This document shows, piece by piece, positions 21,411 through 26,691 of a stretch of 26,691 nt of DNA; position 1 is the stretch's first letter; each line of letters begins with the position of its first letter. A program made the position numbers and the translations under genes. The notes beneath the pieces were generated by a model, which saw only the letters and a program-made list of their open reading frames with translations, searched no databases and had not been told where the DNA came from. Source of the DNA: Alteribacillus sp041949975. Its GTDB lineage: Bacteria > Bacillota > Bacilli > Bacillales > Marinococcaceae. The stretch covers positions 1 to 26,691 of the forward strand of contig NZ_JBHFQG010000041.1 of the NCBI RefSeq assembly GCF_041949975.1, given 5' to 3'.

Positions 21411-22787
21411 ATGATTATACTAGTAATACTACTTTGGTTGATGGGCTCTATTCTTTTTCTTACAAACCCTAAAAACGAAAAAGTTCGCTGGGCGAGCCTC
21501 ATTGGATTTTTTGGAGGATTTGGTGGGTTAGGAACTATACTTAGTTTAGACGATACTGGTTGGCTTTTATTTTTGGACAATTTATTTACATCTATTGGCC
21601 ATTATTGGACGCCTTATGCAGTATTGATTTTTGGCATAATGTTTTCAGGTATCCTTCGTACCAATAAGCAAAAGAGGGCATTTAAGTTTGTATTTCTGCT
21701 TCCGGTCATCTTAATGTACTTGACTTACCCAGTGTACCCTGAATTTGAAACAAATCATTTTACTCTGTCGCTTTGGGTTGTACCTTATGTAATGGTTGCA
21801 AATATGCTTTTAATATACGCTGGATGGCAAGAAACAAGACCAACAATCAAAAAACAAAAAATAATAACTTGTTTGGTAGTAGTTCCTCCTCTTTCTTTTG
21901 CATTAGTATCAAATATTATTTTAGAGGCAGTGGGAGTATCTAACGTATGGAGGTATAATCCTTGGATCATAGCATTACAATTTTTATTATTTACATACTT
22001 TGTTATTAAATATGGTTTTCTTGGTGTACAAGTTCGGTTTGAGAAACAAAGACGCGATTCCACTCTGAAAGCCGTAACCTCTGGAACATCTTTATTAAAT
22101 CACACCATAAAAAATGAAATTGCTAAAATCGATATACTGGTCTATCGGTTAAAAGAGCAAGTCCCCCCTGACAATAAAACAAGTAAAAGTATCGACTTGA
22201 TGTTAAATTCAACCAATCATTTAATAGAGTTATCCCAACGTATTCAGAGCAAATTAGATATTATAGAGTTAAAAGAAACTGATTTTTGGCTAAGTGACAC
22301 CGTTGATGCAGCAGTTCGTTTGATACAACCAAGCCTGCATTCAAATTTTAAGGTTATTAAGCAATTCGATTTAGATGTAAAATTATATGCAGACCCTGTT
22401 CATCTTCAAGAATCCTTCCTAAATATAATGAAAAATGCGTTAGATGCTATGGAGGACAAGGGAAAACTTGTAATAAAAGTATATAAATCTCGCAAAAAAA
22501 TGTTCATTGACTTTACGGATAATGGAAAAGGTATTGAAAAAGGTCAAGTAGTAAAAGTATTAGACCCGTTCTATTCAACAAAAGGGAAGGCTGGAAATTA
22601 TGGGCTTGGTTTAACGTATTGTTTTAATGTTATGCAAATGCACGGTGGTGAAATATTAGTGCAAAGCAAAAAAGACAAAGGTACTACCATTACATTATCG
22701 CTTCCATCAAAACGAATGATTCAGACTCAAACCGATACTTCGTGGGAGAGGATTACATATGCACAAAATCAGGGTTATGATAGTTGA
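21411..22787 (+). CDS. Membrane sensor histidine kinase
   Basis: The 458-aa protein has an N-terminal sensor of about seven transmembrane helices (residues 1-205) with only short loops, and no PAS or HAMP domain. The phosphoacceptor is H231 in LLNHTIKNEIAKID. The ATPase domain shows an N box NIMKNALDAM (338-347), G1 DNGKGI (370-375), the F box region DPFYSTKGK and G2 YGLGLTYCF (397-405). Multi-helix sensors of this type, as in ComP-like kinases, usually detect a membrane-permeant or extracellular small signal. AGAGGTAAG precedes the ATG. The response regulator gene overlaps its 3' end by 29 nt, which secures the pairing. Confidence 0.9.
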   Translation: MIILVILLWLMGSILFLTNPKNEKVRWASLIGFFGGFGGLGTILSLDDTGWLLFLDNLFTSIGHYWTPYAVLIFGIMFSGILRTNKQKRAFKFVFLLPVILMYLTYPVYPEFETNHFTLSLWVVPYVMVANMLLIYAGWQETRPTIKKQKIITCLVVVPPLSFALVSNIILEAVGVSNVWRYNPWIIALQFLLFTYFVIKYGFLGVQVRFEKQRRDSTLKAVTSGTSLLNHTIKNEIAKIDILVYRLKEQVPPDNKTSKSIDLMLNSTNHLIELSQRIQSKLDIIELKETDFWLSDTVDAAVRLIQPSLHSNFKVIKQFDLDVKLYADPVHLQESFLNIMKNALDAMEDKGKLVIKVYKSRKKMFIDFTDNGKGIEKGQVVKVLDPFYSTKGKAGNYGLGLTYCFNVMQMHGGEILVQSKKDKGTTITLSLPSKRMIQTQTDTSWERITYAQNQGYDS

Positions 22788-23337
22788 GGATGATCCAATT
22801 TGGATGGAATTGTTATCTGAGTATGTTGATAAGGAAAGTGATATTACAGTTGCTCTTCAAGCATACACAAAGGAAGAAGCCTTACAAGCTAATCTATCTC
22901 ACCTTGATGTCATACTAATGGATTTACAATTAAATGAAGACAATAAGGGCTTAAGTGGGATCGAGATTTCAAGACAATTATACAACAAAGGATTTGACAA
23001 AATAATCATGTTAACTTCTTGGGATGAGGAAGAAATTATTCTGGATGCATTTGACCGGGGGGCTATGAATTACGTTACGAAATCATCTTACAAGGATATC
23101 CCAGATACTATTAGAGATGCATATGAAGGGAAAGTGAGCCTTCATGCGGATGTTTCATCAACAGTACTTAAAAACCTAAGAAAAGAAAGGAAAATAAGTG
23201 TATTAACACCCGCAGAACGCCAAGTATATGATCTGAAAGAAAGAGGGTTAACCAAAAAAGAAATTGCAAAACAACTTTTCAAGTCCATGCAGACCATAAA
23301 AAATCAGTTAAAAACGATAAAGGGGAAGTTGGATTAA
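22759..23337 (+). CDS. Response regulator, NarL/FixJ type
   Basis: A 192-aa two-domain regulator. The receiver domain (1-120) has the acidic pocket VEDDP (10-13), the phosphoacceptor D55 in VILMDLQL, the T/S of MLTSWD and K in YVTKSSYKD. The output domain (about 145-192) is a LuxR-type helix-turn-helix: LTPAERQVYDLKERGLTKKE, IAKQLFKSMQTIKNQLKTI. It begins inside the kinase gene, with GGGAGAGGA before the ATG, so the two should be made together. The terminator stem overlaps its stop codon. Its targets are unknown. The inverted repeat at 20367-20391 is one place to look. Confidence 0.92.
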   Translation: MHKIRVMIVEDDPIWMELLSEYVDKESDITVALQAYTKEEALQANLSHLDVILMDLQLNEDNKGLSGIEISRQLYNKGFDKIIMLTSWDEEEIILDAFDRGAMNYVTKSSYKDIPDTIRDAYEGKVSLHADVSSTVLKNLRKERKISVLTPAERQVYDLKERGLTKKEIAKQLFKSMQTIKNQLKTIKGKLD

Positions 23338-23357
23338 AATGTCCAACTTTCTTTTTT
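23326..23357 (+). terminator. Terminator of the two-component operon
   Basis: AAGTTGGA (23326-23333) and TCCAACTT (23342-23349), then TCTTTTTTT. Confidence 0.88.
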
Positions 23358-23474
23358 TGAAATTAATAATTATACCATATGTGTAACAGTTTGGGGAGGG
23401 CTAATATTTTAGACCTCCTCTACCATTATTGGTTCTTTTACCATATAGATAACGGCGATATTCATTAACGAATA

Positions 23475-23861
23475 TTAGTCATAGATCATGGAGTAAATCA
23501 GTCTAGTCAAAGTCTCTCTTTCTTGGGAAGATAGTTTGTTTACTTTGATGAGCATATTGGTTAGCAATTCTATTTCTTTATCCGATAGGCGGTTAACTAA
23601 ACTTATTAGCTGTTTCTTTCTAGGATTATCATTTTCCTTCATTTGTTCTTTTAAAATGTCTGGGGGTAAGACATCGCTAAGTGTAACACCAAGAGAATCA
23701 CATATATTTATTAACGTTTCAATTTGAATAGCCCTGCTCCCGCGTTCGATCTCACTAATTGTACTCTGAGAGGTTTCAGATCGTTCACCTAGATCAGCAG
23801 TAGTAAGATTAATGGCTTTTCTGTACTCTTTAACTTTCGAACCGATATATTTTTTAATCAT
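23475..23861 (-). CDS. Xre-family transcriptional regulator
   Basis: From the ATG at 23861 (GAGG 6 nt upstream) the protein has 128 aa. Residues 1-62 are a phage-repressor-like helix-turn-helix: IGSKVKEYRKAINLTTADLG, ERSETSQSTISEIERGSRAI, ETLINICDSLGVTLSDVLPP. The C-terminal part (about 80-128, ISLVNRLSDKEIELLTNMLI) is helical and probably dimerises or senses a partner. It faces a lost divergent gene whose start region is cut by the Tn3-type end at 24000. TTATTTGTATT repeats upstream are likely its operators. It converges on the two-component operon. Confidence 0.88.
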   Translation of the reverse strand: MIKKYIGSKVKEYRKAINLTTADLGERSETSQSTISEIERGSRAIQIETLINICDSLGVTLSDVLPPDILKEQMKENDNPRKKQLISLVNRLSDKEIELLTNMLIKVNKLSSQERETLTRLIYSMIYD

Positions 23862-23876
23862 TAAGTTCCTCATCCT

Positions 23877-23967
23877 TATTTGTATTTAAATTCATCTTAT
23901 CAAAAATTTATTAATTATAAACAAATTACCTAAAACCCGTTTACGAATTATTTGTATTCGAATATAA
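23877..23967. promoter_or_regulatory. Operator repeats and orphan divergent promoter
   Basis: TTATTTGTATT occurs at 23877-23887 and again at 23948-23958, followed by TAAATTCAT and CGAATATAA. Between and after them, TATAAT (about 23962-23967) and AAGGAGG point to the right, but the reading frame there (MEVRRCKEDI, stop) is only ten codons long. A gene seems to have been cut off by the transposon end at 24000. Confidence 0.4.
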
Positions 23968-23999
23968 TGGAGGTAAGGAGGTGTAAAGAAGATATATAA

Positions 24000-24037
24000 G
24001 GGGTCCTGCCGACAAAACGCGGATATTATACGCTAAG
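24000..24037 (+). repeat. Third Tn3-type 38-bp end, unpaired
   Basis: It begins GGGGTCCTGCCGACAAAACG, then CGGATATTATACGCTAAG: the same 38-bp layout as the transposon ends (GGGG..., AAAACGCGGAT, ...CG.TAAG) but clearly diverged. The outer end is on the left and the body would lie to the right. No partner repeat is visible before the window ends. A target duplication would be TATAA (23995-23999). Confidence 0.7.
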
Positions 24038-24052
24038 CAAAATTTCAACCTA

Positions 24053-24090
24053 AAAAAGTCGAATTCCTCAATTAAGGAACCGACTTTTTA
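24053..24090. terminator. Bidirectional terminator
   Basis: AAAAAGTCG (24053-24061) pairs with CGACTTTTT (24081-24089), with an inner TTCCT/AGGAA stem. It can end the minus-strand gene cluster to the right. Confidence 0.8.
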
Positions 24091-24170
24091 ATTTGGCTTG
24101 TTAAGCTAAAGCCCCTTTACTTTAAGTATATATCTTCACAATCCCAATAATATTTGATATTCCTATATTA

Positions 24171-24665
24171 TTAAGTATCAAGTCGTTGCAGGATAGTAAA
24201 AATGTTCATTTTGTTTTGATGACCAATTAAGTTACCATACTTTAAATCTTTATTTGCTCTTGCCTCAAATTCAGTAATCCAATCTCTTTTCCCGTTGCGA
24301 TTAGATACCGTTTCATACATATCAAAATTGGGCGAGATAGGAATTGGTGCATTTTGTTTTAAATAGTTAGTAGCTTTTTCATAATCAAATGTCAAACCAA
24401 GATGTTCTTTTAAGGAAATTTCTCCTGCATCATATAAAGTTTTCGCTATTTCTTTAATTTCTTCAAAAGTAGCTTTTCGAACATCATACTTACTCGAAAG
24501 TTCTTCCCAAGTATTTGAAGAATTCGTTTGTTGAATTTTCGCTTCTTGTATATTTTCTGTTGCTTGGCTAATAGAAAATGTATTTGTTGCATAAGAATCA
24601 GTTTTTATGTATGTATTCTTTGTATATGAAATTAACTGATATGGACTGACTGAATTTATCACCAT
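24171..24665 (-). CDS. Uncharacterised protein of the right-end cluster (164 aa)
   Basis: From the ATG at 24665 (GGAGG 5 nt upstream, inside a longer reading from 24677). It has a polar N-terminal tail (MVINSVSPYQLISYTKNTYI and so on, Ser/Thr/Asn rich, no signal peptide). A helical middle follows: WEELSSKYDVRKATFEEIKE, IAKTLYDAGEISLKEHLGLT. The C-terminus holds NRNGKRDWITEFEARANKDL. I do not recognise the family. The style of the N-terminus resembles that of the 258-aa protein at 25056-25832 (MRVIGGNSIYTFKQQ). It is the last gene of a minus-strand series. Confidence 0.6.
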   Translation of the reverse strand: MVINSVSPYQLISYTKNTYIKTDSYATNTFSISQATENIQEAKIQQTNSSNTWEELSSKYDVRKATFEEIKEIAKTLYDAGEISLKEHLGLTFDYEKATNYLKQNAPIPISPNFDMYETVSNRNGKRDWITEFEARANKDLKYGNLIGHQNKMNIFTILQRLDT

Positions 24666-24707
24666 ACACACCTCCACACAAGTAGAATATATATTATTGC
24701 TTAACCA

Positions 24708-25047
24708 TTACACTTTTGTATTAATTCGGTTAATTAAAGTTTCATCATTATCCACTAACCCTAACTCGAATGCTTTGTCCATAATTTTCTCAACCTTTAA
24801 TGTAAAGCTTGGGTTTTTACCATAATTCATCTGAACTTGAAGTGCATCTTCATAGAACTTAGACATATCCCGAACGTTCTTTTCATTCACAACTTTTCTT
24901 TTTCTAATAGCTCCTTAAATTGACTAAACCCCATATCCGTTGATTTACCACCAAATTCAGTCCCATATTTCATATGTTTTTGAAAGTCGGCAAATAAAGT
25001 CAAACGTGTATAAGCTGCAAACTGAGCATTATCTGGTGTTATCTTCA
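24708..25047 (-). pseudogene. Small paralogous protein (type alpha), frameshifted
   Basis: The first frame starts at the ATG 25047 (GGAGGG 9-10 nt upstream): MKITPDNAQFAAYTRLTLFA, then SQFKELLEKEKL and stop. One base is missing in the A-rich stretch near 24900. The second frame continues VNEKNVRDMSKFYEDALQVQ and ends DKAFELGLVDNDETLINRI. Joined, it gives about 112 aa. It matches the gene at 25879-26235: GEFKVALGKAEMVNKDNARD against SQFKELLEKEKVVNEKNVRD, and EKAYGLGMVDEKGRLL against DKAFELGLVDNDETLI. Confidence 0.65.
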
Positions 25048-25055
25048 TATTTATT

Positions 25056-25832
25056 TCATCCCTCCTGTACCTTTCTTACAAGCCCATCTTCATCAAATTT
25101 CAGCTTACTCCCATTGACATAAAACGGCTGATTGGTATCAATTCCCATCATTTCTAATCCTAATTTGACTTCTTCATGATTTTCTATGGCTACCCAAGGT
25201 GATTGCTCATTTGCGAATCGTATAAAATTGTCTAACGATTCAGCAATCGTATGTAAAAGATGGTACTCATCATCACCGCCAATTCCCTTAACTGCATCGG
25301 TATGATGTTTCTGCATTTGTTTAACTATTGCTAAATCTTCTTTTGATAGTTTTGACAAGTCAGGAATTTCATTAGAATCACTTACATTTAGCATTTTTCT
25401 CACTGTTTTATTAAATGTGTCAACATATGCCGATCCAAGAGGTGTTTTATCCGTGGAGATTGTAACCGAATCCCTTTCTACTGTTACGTAAACTTCAGGA
25501 CTCGTATAAGGCGATAATTTAATTTTCGTTCCAGGTGCTAATGTCAATGAATTTTCTTGTTGAGATAAAGTGTTTTTTAACTCATTAAGTGATAACAATG
25601 GTGCGTCTAAATTCTGTCCTTTACCATTTATAAAATCCTCTGCATTCGTGTAGGCATAGTTTATTTGATTCAAAGAATGAATATCCAAATTACTTTTTTC
25701 TAAGTAATTATAAAATTTTTGGGTTTTTATTTTAGTATTTCCTTCATCTTTTACTTCTTTTATTTCTTTTGGTTGATGATTCATTTGTTGTTGTTTAAAG
25801 GTATAAATAGAATTTCCACCTATAACTCTCAT
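25056..25832 (-). CDS. Uncharacterised protein (type beta, 258 aa)
   Basis: From the ATG at 25832 (GGAGGGAG about 6 nt upstream), 31 codons inside a longer open frame. It has a polar N-terminus MRVIGGNSIYTFKQQQMNHQ, then a Lys/Glu-rich stretch. A beta-rich middle follows (TLAPGTKIKLSPYTSPEVYV, TVERDSVTISTD), then helices (LSKEDLAIVKQMQKHHTDAV). It ends PFYVNGSKLKFDEDGLVRKV. There is no signal peptide or membrane helix. The end resembles that of the fragment at 26321-26568 (PFTINGNPKRYRIDPFGVIH), so they are paralogs. Its stop lies in the ribosome site of the next small gene, so the cluster is an operon. I recognise no function. Confidence 0.65.
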   Translation of the reverse strand: MRVIGGNSIYTFKQQQMNHQPKEIKEVKDEGNTKIKTQKFYNYLEKSNLDIHSLNQINYAYTNAEDFINGKGQNLDAPLLSLNELKNTLSQQENSLTLAPGTKIKLSPYTSPEVYVTVERDSVTISTDKTPLGSAYVDTFNKTVRKMLNVSDSNEIPDLSKLSKEDLAIVKQMQKHHTDAVKGIGGDDEYHLLHTIAESLDNFIRFANEQSPWVAIENHEEVKLGLEMMGIDTNQPFYVNGSKLKFDEDGLVRKVQEG

Positions 25833-25878
25833 TTTTTCTCCCTCCATTAATAAACTTGAGAAAATGTAATCAGTATTT

Positions 25879-26235
25879 TCAACCAGACGCATCATATTTG
25901 TGCAATAATCTTCCTTTTTCATCAACCATACCTAATCCATAGGCTTTTTCAAAAATATCATATACTTGATTCCAGTTTCCACTACTTGAATAGTTCTGGT
26001 TAATAGTAACATGAGTTTTAGCTGCTTTGGCTACATCTCTAGCATTATCTTTATTCACCATTTCAGCTTTCCCAAGAGCCACCTTAAATTCACCATAGGT
26101 TTCGGATTTATAGTCAGCCCAATTACTTATGCTACCTGTTTTTTGATACGTTTCTTGAATGTGTTAAACCTTATTCAAAAAGTTATACGTTAATTTAGTT
26201 GGTCTATTCAATGAATCTCTCATTCCGATATTCAT
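25879..26235 (-). pseudogene. Small paralogous protein (type alpha), interrupted by a stop
   Basis: One continuous frame of 118 codons from the ATG at 26235 (AGGTGA upstream) is interrupted by TAA at codon 24: MNIGMRDSLNRPTKLTYNFL, NKV, stop, HIQETYQKTGSISNWADYKS, and so on to EKAYGLGMVDEKGRLLHKYD. The conserved part restarts at a methionine after about 51 codons. It is homologous to the frameshifted gene at 24708-25047. It may be dead, or only the shorter C-terminal part may be made. Confidence 0.6.
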
Positions 26236-26320
26236 GTTCTTCACCTCACGTCTAAATGTTTAATCACAAACTAGCTACTTGATGGAATGTTAATTTTAAT
26301 GTCTTAAAAGTAAACCTCTA

Positions 26321-26568
26321 TTAATTAATAATTTCTACTTGCTCGTGTTTATGAACATAATCATTAGGAAGAGGGAGTCTACCATTTTCATCCATCCGAT
26401 ACTCTTTTCCTTGAATAATAAATTTCGTATTTTCGTCATGCCCAAATTTTCTCCAGTCCTTTTTTTTCATTCCTTTGCTCTCAAGATCGACCTCATGAAT
26501 AACACCAAAAGGATCAATCCTATATCTTTTCGGGTTACCATTTATAGTGAAAGGCTCTTCCGTATGTA
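26321..26568 (-). pseudogene. C-terminal fragment of a type beta protein, cut by an insertion sequence
   Basis: An open frame without start runs to the IS end at 26571. It contains EEPFTINGNPKRYRIDPFGV, IHEVDLESKGMKKKDWRKFG and ends KEYRMDENGRLPLPNDYVHK then HEQVEIIN. PF..NG....[FI]D..G and the MDENGRL tail recall the end of the protein at 25056-25832. The upstream part lies beyond the inserted element or is lost. Confidence 0.55.
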
Positions 26569-26570
26569 AT

Positions 26571-26691
26571 TGTCAACTGAAAATTCCCCCACATAGTCAT
26601 TTAAAACTCCCCCACCTAAAATTTCCATTTAAGGGAATATTTATTTAAGATGAGGGGATACTGATGAGATTCCCGTTCTTCTTACACAGAC
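26571..26691 (+). mobile_element. Left end of an insertion sequence, IS21-like
   Basis: The break in the minus-strand gene coincides with TGTCAACTGAAAATTCCCCC, followed by spaced repeats of AAAA[TC]TCCCCCAC (about 26580 and 26600). TGT ends and repeated terminal motifs are typical of IS21-family elements. A short plus-strand frame MRFPFFLHR begins near 26663 and runs out of the window. The family assignment is tentative. Confidence 0.45.

Noticed and set aside
1..26691. tRNA or rRNA genes
   Set aside because: I looked for the typical conserved loops and found none, as expected for a plasmid.

Overview
The window looks like a low-GC, theta-type plasmid (or plasmid-derived replicon) from a spore-forming Bacillaceae bacterium. 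Three things support this. A Rep_3/RepB-type initiator (19057-20208) lies just after a large iteron array (18478-18951). A ParA/RHH partition pair sits at 777-2121. Strong AGGAGG-type ribosome sites and sporulation genes (YunB, YtvI-like) point to an endospore former. The species cannot be read from the sequence.

Layout. 1-776: decayed DNA and the terminator of the partition operon. 777-2207: parB-like and parA genes, minus strand, with a palindrome upstream. 2430-4253: IS4-type transposase remnant, a winged-helix protein, and a fused, frameshifted ssb/Rad52-like remnant. 4511-4738: a type I toxin-antitoxin module. 5124-18029: a 12.9-kb transposon-like unit. 18030-20208: origin and repB. 20338-23357: an operon of alpha/beta hydrolase, membrane histidine kinase and NarL-type response regulator. 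23475-23861: an Xre regulator. 24000-24037: a third Tn3-type end. 24171-26568: a tandem cluster of unrecognised, partly broken paralogous genes. 26571 to the end: the start of another insertion sequence.

The main discovery is the unit at 5124-18029. It is bounded by 38-bp inverted repeats that differ at only two positions and resemble Tn3/Tn1546 ends, and it is flanked by a perfect 5-bp direct repeat, ATGAA. It holds a serine resolvase with a likely res site but no gene large enough for a Tn3 TnpA, so it should need a transposase in trans, like a very large mobile insertion cassette. Its cargo includes an RHH protein, a frameshifted ArdC antirestriction gene, a second type I toxin-antitoxin module, a PAP2 phosphatase (frameshifted), a YtvI-like membrane protein, a CPA-type cation/proton antiporter, a tyrosine recombinase, a BASS-family transporter, three small membrane or exported proteins, sporulation protein YunB, and a Fur-box-controlled short RNA candidate with a C-rich 5' end, reminiscent of FsrA. 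The envelope and sporulation bias of the cargo recalls the Tn1546-like transposons known to carry spore-resistance genes in Bacillus.

The window is rich in decay: homopolymer frameshifts (ardC, PAP2), truncated integrase, HTH, ssb and parB pieces, and beheaded genes at transposon ends. Working systems that seem intact are partition (ParA/RHH), replication (RepB/iterons), the two-component operon, the Xre regulator, both type I toxin-antitoxin modules and most transporter cargo.
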